Assembly (NCBI GenBank): GCA_004556165.1 | Contig: SFIR01000001.1 | Span: 62,001 to 126,000, forward strand | DNA length: 64,000 nucleotides | Reading direction: 5' to 3' | Source of the DNA: Clostridiales bacterium | GTDB taxonomy: Bacteria > Bacillota > Clostridia > Christensenellales > CAG-138 | In this document: positions 51,786-61,201 of the stretch, piece after piece | How positions within the stretch are numbered: the first letter of the stretch is position 1 | How the letters are laid out: each line of letters opens with the position of its first letter | Notes under the pieces: model-generated | What the model saw: only the letters and a program-made list of their open reading frames with translations | Database searches by the model: none | What the model was told of the DNA's origin: nothing | Made by a program: the position numbers and the translations under genes

Positions 51786-53024
51786 ATGCTTCTAATAAAA
51801 AACATAGGAAAACTTGCGACTCCGCTGGGCAATACCGTGCATTGCGGCGAAAAGCAAAGGGAGATAAAGGTATTTACCGATGCATCCGTGCTTATTTCGG
51901 ATGACGGTAAAATACTCGAGATCACCGAAAAGGGAAATATGCCTTCATGCCCGTCCGATATTGAAACGATTGACGCTGAAGGTATGCTTGTCACCCCGGG
52001 TCTTGTCGATGCGCATACCCACCTCGTATTCGGCGGCTGGCGAGATCATGAGGTACCGCTTAAAATCTCAGGCGCATCCTATCTTGAAATACTGAATGCC
52101 GGCGGAGGAATTCTCAATACCCTTCGTGCGACTCGTGAAGCGAGCGCGGATGAGCTCTTTGACAGAAGCGCCGAATTCCTCAGTGAAATGATGAATTTGG
52201 GTGTCACGACTGTTGAAGCCAAATCCGGTTACGGCTTGGATTTCGAGAATGAGATCAAGCAGCTTGAGGTCATAAGACGTCTTGACAGGGAAACTCCGCT
52301 CGATGTAGTATCCACCTTTCTCGGCGCACATGCAATCCCTTCGGAATTCGCAGGAAACCCGGATGGTTATATAGACTATCTGATCGACAAGGTACTTCCC
52401 GTTGTCGCCGAAAGAAAGCTTGCCGATTTCTGCGATGTGTTCGTTGAGGATACTATTTTCACGGCCGAGCATGCCCGTAAGCTCCTTCTCGCCGCACAGA
52501 GGCTCGGTATGCCTTCCAAGATACACGCTGATGAGATTAACGCCATCGGAGGCTCGGAGCTGGCAGGGGAGATAGGCGCAGTATCCGCCGAGCATCTGCT
52601 TTCGACCGTGGACAGCGGAATTGAATCGCTTGCAAAGGCCAAGACGGTTGCATGCCTGCTTCCCTGTACCTCGCTGTACCTTGATAAACCCTTCGCAAGA
52701 GCAAGGGATATGATAAATGCAGGAGTCCCCGTCGCTATCGCAACGGACTTTAACCCGGGTTCATGCCCTTCGCTCAATATCCAGCTTGCCATGAATATGG
52801 GCTATATCCGTTACAGAATGTATCCGGAAGAAATACTGACCGCAGTTACCCTTAATGCTGCCTGTGCTCTCGGCATGGGTGATAGGATCGGAACCGCCGA
52901 AAAGGGAAAACAGGCAGATTTCGTAATCTGGAATGCAAAAGACCTCTCAATGCTCTGCTACCGCATGGGCAGTAACCAAGCAAAAACCGTTATAAAGAAA
53001 GGAAAAATTTATGAAACTCGTTGA
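51786..53024 (+). CDS. hutI: Imidazolonepropionase
   Basis: 412 residues, amidohydrolase superfamily. 'VDAHTHLVFGG' gives the first metal His pair, and 'KIHADEINAIGGSELAGE' and 'ATDFNPGSCPS' the other ligands. Opens imidazolonepropionate to formiminoglutamate. The start 51786 is chosen because an upstream ATG at 51723 lies inside a hairpin. It overlaps fchA by 14 bp. Confidence 0.96.
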   Translation: MLLIKNIGKLATPLGNTVHCGEKQREIKVFTDASVLISDDGKILEITEKGNMPSCPSDIETIDAEGMLVTPGLVDAHTHLVFGGWRDHEVPLKISGASYLEILNAGGGILNTLRATREASADELFDRSAEFLSEMMNLGVTTVEAKSGYGLDFENEIKQLEVIRRLDRETPLDVVSTFLGAHAIPSEFAGNPDGYIDYLIDKVLPVVAERKLADFCDVFVEDTIFTAEHARKLLLAAQRLGMPSKIHADEINAIGGSELAGEIGAVSAEHLLSTVDSGIESLAKAKTVACLLPCTSLYLDKPFARARDMINAGVPVAIATDFNPGSCPSLNIQLAMNMGYIRYRMYPEEILTAVTLNAACALGMGDRIGTAEKGKQADFVIWNAKDLSMLCYRMGSNQAKTVIKKGKIYETR

Positions 53025-53643
53025 TATGCAGGTAACCGGTTACCTCGATATTCTCGCATCCGATGCGCCCGCACCCGGCGGCGGAAGCGCAGCTGCACTC
53101 TGCGGCGCACAGGGTATTGGCCTTGTCGCCATGGTCGCAGGGCAGACCGCGATTAAAAAGGCATATGAAGCCGATTGGCCGCTCTGCCATGAGATAGCAG
53201 ATGAAGGCAAAAAGCTATTTGAAGCACTGACTGCTCAGGTCGATAAGGACACTGATGCTTATAACATCATCGCCGCTGCCTTCAAAATGCCCAAGGAGAC
53301 CGAAGAACAGAAGGCTGTCCGCCGTCAGGAGATCGCAAGGGGCACTCTTATTTCCACTGAAGTTCCCTTTGAAACTCTGAATCTTGCAGTTCGCGCGCTT
53401 GAGCTTGCCGAAAGGCTCCTCGGACACTATAATACCAACTGCGCAAGCGATCTCGGTGTCGGAGGACTGAACCTCCATACCTGCGTCCACGGTGCATGGA
53501 TGAATGTTCTTATCAACCTCGGCGGTATCAAGGATGAGGAAAAGAAGAATTATTTCGAAACCGAAGGCAAAAAGCTCGTTGCGCGTGCAGATGAGCTTGC
53601 AGCAAAGGTCAATGAAACAGTAATGAAGGATATAATCGGCTAA
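53011..53643 (+). CDS. fchA: Formimidotetrahydrofolate cyclodeaminase
   Basis: 210 residues, all-helical. 'DAPAPGGGSAAALCGAQGIGLVAMV' (folate-binding Gly-rich turn) is the family mark. Converts 5-formiminotetrahydrofolate to methenyltetrahydrofolate and ammonia, completing one-carbon recovery from histidine. GAAAGGA ribosome binding site inside hutI. Confidence 0.95.
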   Translation: MKLVDMQVTGYLDILASDAPAPGGGSAAALCGAQGIGLVAMVAGQTAIKKAYEADWPLCHEIADEGKKLFEALTAQVDKDTDAYNIIAAAFKMPKETEEQKAVRRQEIARGTLISTEVPFETLNLAVRALELAERLLGHYNTNCASDLGVGGLNLHTCVHGAWMNVLINLGGIKDEEKKNYFETEGKKLVARADELAAKVNETVMKDIIG

Positions 53644-53662
53644 CGAATAAAGGCATTATGAA

Positions 53663-53705
53663 AACTGCTGTTCCCTTAGGATTACCGGGAGCAGCAGTTC
53701 TTTTT
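53663..53705 (+). terminator. Terminator of the histidine operon
   Basis: AACTGCTGTTCCC (53663-53675) pairs with GGGAGCAGCAGTT (53687-53699), one G-T pair, then CTTTTTC. Confidence 0.92.
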
Positions 53706-53712
53706 CTGATAA

Positions 53713-55422
53713 TCAGTTTTTCTTATTCAGCTTATCAATTTTTTCCGCGGACGGCGTAACATAGAGCGTGCGCTGATTGGTATAGATGACAATTCCGGGC
53801 TTCGCTCCGGAGGGCTTTTTAACGAATCTTCGCTGCGTATAGTCAACGGGAACAAGCCCCGAATCCCTCGCTTTGGAGTAGTACGCTGCAAGCTCGGCGG
53901 CTTCCAAAAGGGTCGTATCGGGTGCTTCACCGCCGGAAAGAATTATGACATGTGAGCCGTGAAAATCCTTGGTATGCAGCCAAATATCATCGGGTGAGGA
54001 TTCCTTAAAGGTCAGTCGGTCATTCTGAATGTTGTTTTTGCCGACGAGAATATCAATACCGTCGGAGGAAACATAACGGTAAGGCTTGGACTTGGGCAGC
54101 TTGGTGCGGCTGTTTCTGCTGAGCTTTATGTAACCAGCTGAGCTGAGCTCGGATTTAACCTCGTCAAAATCCGAATCGGTAACGCATTCGGAAAGGTCGG
54201 AAAGGATACCGGAAAGGTATTCGAGCTCGCGCATGGCTTCGGCCTGCTGAACTATGGCACTCTCCCGAGCAGACTTGGCTTTACGATACTTTTTGTAGTA
54301 TGCCTGTGCATTTGCGGATGCCGATATACTGCCGTCAAGCTCAACGGAGATAATCTCGGGAGGGTCAGCGTAATAGTCTTCAAGCAAAGCCTCATTGGCT
54401 CTCGGAGGAATGCGATAGAGGTTGGCGGTAATGAGCTCACCGCATTTTCTGAGCTTCTCTATCTCGGCCTCATCGCCGATGGAGAGCGAAAATTTCTCGA
54501 TCTTCCTTTCAAGCCTTTGAATGTTATTCATAATAACACGTTCGATGGAAGCCGTGCGCCGCCTGACGCTTTCAGCCTGCGAACGCCTGCGGTAAAATTC
54601 ATCGGCTGCTTCGGCAAGACTGCTAAACCTGACAAAGTCATCGCTCGCCGGAATGAAAGGCAGAAGCGTACTGCTTCCCCCCCAATTAGCTATACAAGCA
54701 CTGATACTACCCATCGACAGGCTGCGATAGAATCCGTACAAGCCTTCGCTTAGCTTATCGGTATCGCTCGGGTCAATACGGCTATAATCGCATACAGCGT
54801 CAATCAAAAGAGCTGCGACAGAGGGCGATAGACCGTAGAAATTATTTGACAATGCCTTATCGAGCCTTGCTCCGGATTCCAGTGCAGCTTTGAAATCCGA
54901 AACGGAAGCAGCGGAAGGATCATGCTTGTCCTGCGAAGGGGGAAACTCATATTTGAGATGGGGAAGTATCAATCTGACGCTGCTCATGGAAGCGGAAACT
55001 CTCCTTGCAGCATCAATTATCATTCCGCTTCCGTCTACGAGAATGATGTTTGAATGCTTGCCCATGATCTCGCATACAAGCGAATATTCCGCCTCATCAT
55101 GCAGCTCATCCAAAGCAGAAAAGCGTATGATGACTATGCGGTCGAGGTTTGGCTGTTCAATCGAAACCACCTTCGCGCCGAGAAGATGTTTCCTTAAAAG
55201 CATAAGGAAGTTCGGAGCATCTATGGGTGAAGTACGCTTTTCATTTGTAAGCTGTATGCGGCAGTTATCGGGAGAGGATGAGATGAATAACCTCTTGGTT
55301 TCGCCGCCAACATGTACAACGAAAAGCAGCTCGTAGCGTTCGGGCTGCTGAATCTTTTCAATTCTGCCGCCGATCAGTGCTTTAATCTCGCTGACGGAGG
55401 CAGTAAGTGTTAATCCGTCCAT
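53713..55422 (-). CDS. rqcH: Rqc2 homolog RqcH (NFACT/fibronectin-binding family)
   Basis: 569 residues from MDGLTLTASV. NFACT-N domain with D94-R95 ('NLDRIVIIRF'), matching the Asp-Arg pair needed for tRNA contact in B. subtilis RqcH; a coiled coil at about 260-410; and NFACT-R with 'DIWLHTKDFHGSHVII'. RqcH adds C-terminal alanine tails to stalled peptides on 50S subunits. An ATG at 55464 overlapping the clpX stop (TAATG) would add 14 residues encoded by a hairpin; family length favours 55422, though no ribosome binding site precedes it. Confidence 0.9.
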   Translation of the reverse strand: MDGLTLTASVSEIKALIGGRIEKIQQPERYELLFVVHVGGETKRLFISSSPDNCRIQLTNEKRTSPIDAPNFLMLLRKHLLGAKVVSIEQPNLDRIVIIRFSALDELHDEAEYSLVCEIMGKHSNIILVDGSGMIIDAARRVSASMSSVRLILPHLKYEFPPSQDKHDPSAASVSDFKAALESGARLDKALSNNFYGLSPSVAALLIDAVCDYSRIDPSDTDKLSEGLYGFYRSLSMGSISACIANWGGSSTLLPFIPASDDFVRFSSLAEAADEFYRRRSQAESVRRRTASIERVIMNNIQRLERKIEKFSLSIGDEAEIEKLRKCGELITANLYRIPPRANEALLEDYYADPPEIISVELDGSISASANAQAYYKKYRKAKSARESAIVQQAEAMRELEYLSGILSDLSECVTDSDFDEVKSELSSAGYIKLSRNSRTKLPKSKPYRYVSSDGIDILVGKNNIQNDRLTFKESSPDDIWLHTKDFHGSHVIILSGGEAPDTTLLEAAELAAYYSKARDSGLVPVDYTQRRFVKKPSGAKPGIVIYTNQRTLYVTPSAEKIDKLNKKN

Positions 55423-55454
55423 AAAACTAAAAGAGGGGACTGAAATCAGTCCCC
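55423..55454 (-). terminator. Terminator-like hairpin between clpX and rqcH
   Basis: On the minus strand GGGGACTGA and TCAGTCCCC (55454-55435) form a 9-bp stem, followed by TCTTTTAGTTTT directly before the rqcH ATG. Confidence 0.75.
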
Positions 55455-55463
55455 ATTGCTGCA

Positions 55464-56729
55464 TTATGCCGATCTGCCTTCGGGGAGAACTCCGGGTTTG
55501 AATACATAGGTGGGAGCCGCTTCCTTAAGGACGGACTGACGGGTAATGATTACCCTTTCAACATCGTCTCGAGAGGGAAGCTCATACATGATGGGAAGCA
55601 TGATATCCTCAAGGATAGCACGAAGCCCCCTCGCACCGGTGTTGCGCTTGATGGTGAGGCTTGCGACCTCTCTAAGTGCGTCGGGTTCGAAATCAAGATG
55701 AACATTATCCATTTCGAACAGACGCTTATACTGCTTTACAAGCGCATTTTTAGGTTCTGTCAGAATGCTCACCATTGCTTCCTCGGTGAGCTGATCGAGC
55801 GTTACGATTATGGGTACACGCCCGATGAATTCCGGGATAAGACCGAATTTCAAAAGATCCTCGGGAAGAATATCCTTCAGCGTTTCGCCAATATCCTTTT
55901 TGATGTTGGACTGAATGTCGGCGCCGAAGCCCATGCTCTTCTTACCGGTACGCTTTGCAATGATATCCTCAATGCCTGCAAATGCGCCGCCGCAGATGAA
56001 GAGAATATTTGTGGTGTCGATCTGAATGAATTCCTGATGCGGATGCTTCCGTCCGCCCTGCGGGGGAACCGATGCAACGGTACCTTCAAGTATCTTGAGC
56101 AGTGCCTGCTGCACGCCTTCACCGGAAACATCACGGGTGATCGAAGGATTTTCACTCTTTCTTGCAATCTTGTCGATCTCGTCGATATAGATAATGCCCT
56201 TTTCCGCACGTTCAACATCATAGTTGGCTGCCTGAACGAGCTTTAACAGGATATTCTCAACGTCTTCACCGACATAACCTGCCTCGGTGAGAGAGGTAGC
56301 ATCGGCAACCGCAAAGGGAACGTTTAATATTCTCGCAAGGGTTTCCGCAAGAAGGGTCTTGCCGCAGCCGGTCGGCCCAAGCATAACTATGTTGCTCTTT
56401 CCAAGTTCGGCTTCGGTATCGGTCTTAGGTGCATAAATCCGCTTATAATGATTGTAAACGGCAACAGCAAGCGCCATTTTGGCATGCTCCTGCCCGATTA
56501 CATAGTCGTTAAGTACGCTAACGATGTCCTTCGGCTTGGGAAGCTCCGCAGGTGCAGTATCAATATCGGTATTCCTGAATTCATCGCCGAGAATGTCGTC
56601 GCAAAGCGCAACGCATTCATCACAGATAAATACGTCACCGGTGGGGCCTGCAAGCAGCCTTCCGACCTTATCCTGGGATCTGCCGCAGAACGAACAGACC
56701 TTTAAATCATCGTCTTTATAATTTGCCAT
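55464..56729 (-). CDS. clpX: ATP-dependent Clp protease, unfoldase subunit ClpX
   Basis: 421 residues. N-terminal four-Cys zinc-binding domain (C12-x2-C15 and 'FICDECV'), Walker A 'GPTGCGKTLLAETLA', Walker B 'IIYIDEIDKI', pore loop 'GYVGED'. The ClpP-docking loop reads MGF ('KSMGFGAD') where most ClpX have IGF or LGF. It unfolds proteins for ClpP. GGAGG ribosome binding site; 21 bp after clpP. Confidence 0.98.
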   Translation of the reverse strand: MANYKDDDLKVCSFCGRSQDKVGRLLAGPTGDVFICDECVALCDDILGDEFRNTDIDTAPAELPKPKDIVSVLNDYVIGQEHAKMALAVAVYNHYKRIYAPKTDTEAELGKSNIVMLGPTGCGKTLLAETLARILNVPFAVADATSLTEAGYVGEDVENILLKLVQAANYDVERAEKGIIYIDEIDKIARKSENPSITRDVSGEGVQQALLKILEGTVASVPPQGGRKHPHQEFIQIDTTNILFICGGAFAGIEDIIAKRTGKKSMGFGADIQSNIKKDIGETLKDILPEDLLKFGLIPEFIGRVPIIVTLDQLTEEAMVSILTEPKNALVKQYKRLFEMDNVHLDFEPDALREVASLTIKRNTGARGLRAILEDIMLPIMYELPSRDDVERVIITRQSVLKEAAPTYVFKPGVLPEGRSA

Positions 56730-56750
56730 AGATGGAAATTAACCTCCTCC

Positions 56751-57338
56751 TTACCTTCTGGGCTTGACGATCTCGTCAATAATCCCGTATTCGAGTGCTG
56801 CATCGGGTGACATAAAATTATCGCGTTCGGTGTCCACAGCAATCCTTTCAACGCTCTGACCGGTGCGTGAAGCTAAGATCTCATTCAGCCTGCGCCTGGT
56901 CTCGATAATATGCTCGGCGTGGATCTTCACATCGCTCGCCTGACCGCTTGCGCCGCCGGAGGGCTGATGAATCATGATCTCGCTGTTCGGAAGTGCCTTG
57001 CGCTTGCCCTTTGCGCCTGCCGCCAGCAGAAATGCCCCCATGGAAGCAGCCATGCCGATACAGATCGTCGAAACCTCGCAGCGGATGTACTGCATGGTAT
57101 CGTAGATCGCCATGCCGGCAGAAATGCTGCCGCCGGGGCTGTTGATATAGAGGAAGATATCCTTATCAGGATCATCGGCCTCCAAAAACAGCATCTGAGC
57201 GACAATAAGGTTGGCCTCGTCATCGTTTATTTCCGAACCCAGGAAAATGATGCGATCCTTCAATAGCCTTGAATAGATATCATAGGAACGCTCGCCCTTG
57301 TTGGTTTGTTCAATTACCATAGGTATTAAGCTGCTCAT
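56751..57338 (-). CDS. clpP: ATP-dependent Clp protease proteolytic subunit ClpP
   Basis: 195 residues. Catalytic Ser99 ('GMAASMGAFLL'), His124 ('MIHQPSGG') and probably Asp173 ('DTERDNFMS'). Forms the tetradecamer chamber with ClpX from the next gene. AGGAGG ribosome binding site. Order tig-clpP-clpX as in many Firmicutes. Confidence 0.98.
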   Translation of the reverse strand: MSSLIPMVIEQTNKGERSYDIYSRLLKDRIIFLGSEINDDEANLIVAQMLFLEADDPDKDIFLYINSPGGSISAGMAIYDTMQYIRCEVSTICIGMAASMGAFLLAAGAKGKRKALPNSEIMIHQPSGGASGQASDVKIHAEHIIETRRRLNEILASRTGQSVERIAVDTERDNFMSPDAALEYGIIDEIVKPRR

Positions 57339-57386
57339 GTTGACCTCCTGATTCTTCGGGATTCAGTGTAAATATAATTTGTAACG

Positions 57387-58727
57387 TCACTTATTCTCGT
57401 CATGCTCGCAGCCGCAATCGCAGTGCTCGTCGTGCTCATCATGCTTGGGCTCTACCGCAACGGAATTGGAAACGATAAGCTCAACGACAGCTTCAAAGAT
57501 AGCGGAGGAAACATACCTGCTGCGGTTCTTTTCAAGCTCTGCCTTGACCTTTTCATCGTCCCAGTCGGGGCCGGGATTGCTGCGGCGGACTGCTTCAATA
57601 TAGTTCGCCTCGGTGGGCTCAATCTTTTCTTCGTCCACAATAGCGCCGATGACATACTGTGCTTTCAGGTTTGCTTCGGCGCCCTTGCGGTAGTCATTGC
57701 GGATATCTTCCATGGTGATACCGGCATAGTCAATATAATCCTTGAGGGATGTGCCGTACATGCTAAGCTGCTGTTCAAAACGCTTAATCTGCATATCGAC
57801 CTCTTCTTCGACTATATCCTTATGGATTTCGACCTTGGCATTATCGACAGCCTTCTGCACGGCGGCATTCTCGTATGCAAACTTTGAATTTTCCTTTGCC
57901 CTTTTCTCAAGCTCCTCACGGATATTTGCTTCAAACTCGGCTACGGTATTGAATTCCGAGGTGTCCTGAACGAAATCGTCATCAAGCTCGGGAATCTCTT
58001 CAAAATTGATCTCATGAACGGTGACCTTGAAGATGACTTCCTTGCCGGCAAGATGCTCTGCCTGATAGTCGGTGGGAAAGGTAACTTTGATGTCGCGCTG
58101 TTCACCCTTGTTCATACCTACCATCTGCTCTTCAAAGCCGGGGATAAAGGTGTGGGAACCGATCTTAAGGGTGTAGTTCTCGGCGGTACCGCCTTCAAAC
58201 TGCTCGTCGCCGAGGAAGCCTGCAAAATCGATAACGGTGCTGTCGCCCTCCTGAACGGGACGATCAACGCTTACAGTGCGAGCCTGAGCTTCAAGCCTGT
58301 TATTGATTTCCTTTTTGACGTCTTCATCCGTAACAGTATACTCAACTCTTTCAACTTCTATACCCTTGTACTGACCGAGTTCGACGGTGGGGCGGGTAAC
58401 GACTTCGGCGGTGAAATCAACGCCGTCCTGCTCGGAAATGGCGGTGAAATGGATCTCGGGCTGGAGCTCAGGAATGATGTTATGCTCGGCAAGAGCATCG
58501 GAATATGCATGCTGAACGAGTGCATCGAATTCATTATCCCAAAATACGTTCTCGCCGTAGGACTTTTCGATGACCTTACGCGGAGCCTTCCCCTTACGGA
58601 AGCCGGGAATCTGATAACGGGCTGCAAGACGGCGATATGCGCTCTCAAGAGCACGAACATAATCTTCACCGCTGATGTGAAGTTCAAAGCGTACCTTACC
58701 GTTTTCGGGATGAGTTAATTCTGACAT
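57387..58727 (-). CDS. tig: Trigger factor chaperone with a metal-binding-like tail
   Basis: 446 residues. Ribosome-binding N-domain with 'PGFRKGKAPRKVIEKSYGE', FKBP-type prolyl isomerase domain at about 160-245 ('GDSTVIDFAGFLGDEQFEGG'), then the helical C-domain. It ends in HDEHDEHCDCGCEHDENK, rich in His, Cys and acids, as on metal-binding SlyD proteins. The start at 58727 follows GGAGG. Binds nascent chains; first gene of tig-clpP-clpX. Confidence 0.97.
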   Translation of the reverse strand: MSELTHPENGKVRFELHISGEDYVRALESAYRRLAARYQIPGFRKGKAPRKVIEKSYGENVFWDNEFDALVQHAYSDALAEHNIIPELQPEIHFTAISEQDGVDFTAEVVTRPTVELGQYKGIEVERVEYTVTDEDVKKEINNRLEAQARTVSVDRPVQEGDSTVIDFAGFLGDEQFEGGTAENYTLKIGSHTFIPGFEEQMVGMNKGEQRDIKVTFPTDYQAEHLAGKEVIFKVTVHEINFEEIPELDDDFVQDTSEFNTVAEFEANIREELEKRAKENSKFAYENAAVQKAVDNAKVEIHKDIVEEEVDMQIKRFEQQLSMYGTSLKDYIDYAGITMEDIRNDYRKGAEANLKAQYVIGAIVDEEKIEPTEANYIEAVRRSNPGPDWDDEKVKAELEKNRSRYVSSAIFEAVVELIVSNSVAVEPKHDEHDEHCDCGCEHDENK

Positions 58728-58827
58728 TGTAATCCTCCAAATTATGCTGTTCGGTGGGAGCATCCGCAGTCAGCAGAAAAACCATACCGCACCGATAATA
58801 ATCAATGGAATAAATCCATATCAAGTT

Positions 58828-58862
58828 ATTATAGCATAGTAATTTATTTAAGTAAATGATTG
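58828..58862 (-). promoter_or_regulatory. Candidate promoter of tig-clpP-clpX
   Basis: On the minus strand a perfect TATAAT (58833-58828) has a weak TTTACT -35 box 17 bp upstream. About 100 nt of leader precede tig. Confidence 0.55.
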
Positions 58863-58931
58863 ACGTAAAATATATGCACAAATGCGGAGAAATATTGCAC
58901 AGACGGCTGATTTTGCCGAAATCATGACCGG

Positions 58932-59651
58932 TTATATCAAACAAAAATACCTCTCAATAACCGCAGCAAGCCCATCGGCTTCCTTAGGAGCATACCTCGG
59001 AGATAGCGCAAGCGAAACAAAATCATAGGGGGCGTCGGCATGAAACTCCCGATAGTCCGAATACACCCTGAAGGGTACAGTGGGTTCGGGACCGTTCGTT
59101 TTTTCAAACAGCTTTGATACAAAGCTCTCAAGGTGAATGTAAGCATATTCTCCGTTCGGGCTTTTGAATGCAAACGAGGGAATATCGGGCCGTGACTTCG
59201 GATTTCGGATATTTTCAAGCGAACCGACCAAACGAAGAGCAATGGCAAAAAGAAGATAGTTGGCTTCATCAAGCTGCTGCATTTCATAGAATCTTCCGAT
59301 ATTCACGCGAAGCTCGGGAGGCATGGCAAGAACGGTGTTCAGGACAAAGCCGGGGCCCGGCTTTCCTATGCCGAGGTCGCTGTGCGCGTCAACATGGGTG
59401 ACGTGGAAAGGGAAACTGAGTTTGCCGCCTGCTATCAGCTCAAGCCAAAATCGAAGCGCGGAATCATGCGTCTCAAAAATACGCCCGGGGATGGGAGAAA
59501 ATTGACTGAGTCCCAAGTTATCCTCAAGAAACCTAACTACTTGCTCCTCACTCCATGGCTCGTGCCCAGCCGGCTCGGGCCGCTTGCCGATTTCCGCCAA
59601 AGGGCAGCAGTCTTTAAGAAAAAAGTCGAGATCGATATCGAGAATACGCAT
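58932..59651 (-). CDS. UPF0489 family protein (arginase/deacetylase-like fold)
   Basis: 239 residues. 'RILDIDLDFFLKD' at the start and 'HVTHVDAHSDLGIG' at about 85-98 are the two conserved Asp/His clusters of UPF0489, which resemble the dinuclear metal site of arginases and deacetylases. Function unknown; probably a hydrolase. The ATG at 59651 is preceded by GAGG; an ATG 12 bp upstream overlaps that site. Confidence 0.78.
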   Translation of the reverse strand: MRILDIDLDFFLKDCCPLAEIGKRPEPAGHEPWSEEQVVRFLEDNLGLSQFSPIPGRIFETHDSALRFWLELIAGGKLSFPFHVTHVDAHSDLGIGKPGPGFVLNTVLAMPPELRVNIGRFYEMQQLDEANYLLFAIALRLVGSLENIRNPKSRPDIPSFAFKSPNGEYAYIHLESFVSKLFEKTNGPEPTVPFRVYSDYREFHADAPYDFVSLALSPRYAPKEADGLAAVIERYFCLI

Positions 59652-59751
59652 TTGATACCTCATTGAATGGGAGAGTAAGGATGATTATAGCATTTTTCAA
59701 AAAAATGTAAAGATTTCTGTATAAATACATGATTTTTCCAACATTTACCTA

Positions 59752-59780
59752 TTGAAAATGTGTCAAAACTGTGTTACCAT
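59752..59780 (+). promoter_or_regulatory. Candidate promoter of the CHAP protein gene
   Basis: TTGAAA (59752-59757) and TACCAT (59775-59780), 17-bp spacer. Confidence 0.6.
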
Positions 59781-59815
59781 ATATTCCACCGCACTTAAAA
59801 GGAGGCAGAACAACC

Positions 59816-61018
59816 ATGAAAAAACGATTTATTGCTGTAATAGTAATGATAGCAGTAGTTGCATCCCTGATTATATCTGCCCAGGGCGCTGTTGCAGCCA
59901 ACTATCCCGCTCCGCTTGAGACAAGCTTCGAGAATACCGGTGACATGCGCTATGATATCGTGCAGCGCGCATTATCGCAGGTAGGCTATGTCGAAGGTAC
60001 AGGCAGCTGGAATGCTTTCGGCAACTATTTTGGCAATCCGACAGGCTCTTGGTGCGCATACTTTGTCCAGTGGTGCGCTGTACAGGCAGGGGTACCGACA
60101 TCTATTTTGCCGGAGAGCCGGGTCGGAAGGGTATCCGATTATTGGGAGACTGCTTCGGTCGAGCTCGAATTCCATCCCGTGAACGACTATGCTAACCCAT
60201 ATACGCCGCAGGCAGGGGATCTTGTGATTTACCGCGCAAATCGGACCTATTACGATACCGTCAACGGTACTATTCTGACATATCCGACGGCGAATACTAT
60301 CGCATGCCGCTTCGGCAGGTCACAGAAGAACGGTGTTTACACTAACATCAGTCATATAGGCATTGTGGCGAGGGATGCGGCTTACCCTACGAATAACGGC
60401 AGTCAGATCAACTATGCCGGATTCAGCATGGTGGACGGAAATTGGCACAAGTCCGTTGTGTCGAGATTCGAACTGTATGAGAATATCACCGGGTTTGTTG
60501 CAATCAAATATACTGAACCTGAAGACCAGCCCACACCCACGCCTGCGCCCGAACCGTATGACCCGACAATACCGGGGAATCCTGAGATTTATGTCGGTCA
60601 GTGGCCGGTGCTCTCAAAGGGCAGCAGGGGGGAAAATGTCGCGCTTCTCCAAACCATGCTGAATTATTATTTCGGAGCAGGTCTGGCAGTTGACGGCGAA
60701 TTCGGAAGCGCAACGCAAAGAGCCGTAATCCGGTATCAGCAGCAGAACCTGCTGAAGATGGACGGCATAGTGGGCCCTGCGACATGGAAAAAGCTGACAA
60801 GACTTGTCCAAACCACTGCAAACTATGATATCCGCATCACCCGTCAGATCCAAAGCCTGCTCAATAATCGCTTTGGCATCGCAACTTCGGTTGACGGTAT
60901 ATACGGCCCGAGAACGGCAAATTCCGTCATGACGCTGCAGGCGATTACAGGCATAGCTAAGGATGGCAAGGTCGGGCCCGAAACCTGGCGGATACTTGTC
61001 TGTGCTTCAATGCAGTGA
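59816..61018 (+). CDS. Secreted CHAP-domain protein with two peptidoglycan-binding domains
   Basis: 400 residues. Signal peptide (1-28, cut after 'GAVA'). A CHAP/NlpC-type amidase domain at about 45-225 with Cys80 ('GSWCAYFVQWC') and His180 ('ISHIGIV'). A Pro/Thr linker follows ('QPTPTPAPEP'), then two PG_binding_1 repeats at about 255-325 and 330-400 ('LQTMLNYYFG', 'DGEFGSATQRAV', 'DGIYGPRTANSV'). Likely a cell wall hydrolase. AAGGAGG ribosome binding site; the upstream in-frame start is rejected. Confidence 0.9.
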   Translation: MKKRFIAVIVMIAVVASLIISAQGAVAANYPAPLETSFENTGDMRYDIVQRALSQVGYVEGTGSWNAFGNYFGNPTGSWCAYFVQWCAVQAGVPTSILPESRVGRVSDYWETASVELEFHPVNDYANPYTPQAGDLVIYRANRTYYDTVNGTILTYPTANTIACRFGRSQKNGVYTNISHIGIVARDAAYPTNNGSQINYAGFSMVDGNWHKSVVSRFELYENITGFVAIKYTEPEDQPTPTPAPEPYDPTIPGNPEIYVGQWPVLSKGSRGENVALLQTMLNYYFGAGLAVDGEFGSATQRAVIRYQQQNLLKMDGIVGPATWKKLTRLVQTTANYDIRITRQIQSLLNNRFGIATSVDGIYGPRTANSVMTLQAITGIAKDGKVGPETWRILVCASMQ

Positions 61019-61070
61019 CCCTAAATATAACCGAATATTTATATATTTATACGCAAGCTGATGCTTGCCG

Positions 61071-61097
61071 AAAAGTCCACAAATTCGTGGGCTTTTT
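61071..61097 (+). terminator. Terminator of the CHAP protein gene
   Basis: AAAAGTCCAC (61071-61080) and GTGGGCTTTT (61087-61096), one G-T pair, then T. Confidence 0.82.
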
Positions 61098-61132
61098 CTG
61101 TGAAAAAGCGTATGCAGAATATGATTCCGTCA

Positions 61133-61161
61133 TTGAATTAAAACGGCAAATGAACTATAAT
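61133..61161 (+). promoter_or_regulatory. Promoter of the CotH-dockerin gene
   Basis: TTGAAT (61133-61138) and TATAAT (61156-61161), 17-bp spacer. Confidence 0.78.
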
Positions 61162-61201
61162 GATTACATAACTTTCCTATCCCCATTGCAAGGAGGCAAA
61201 A

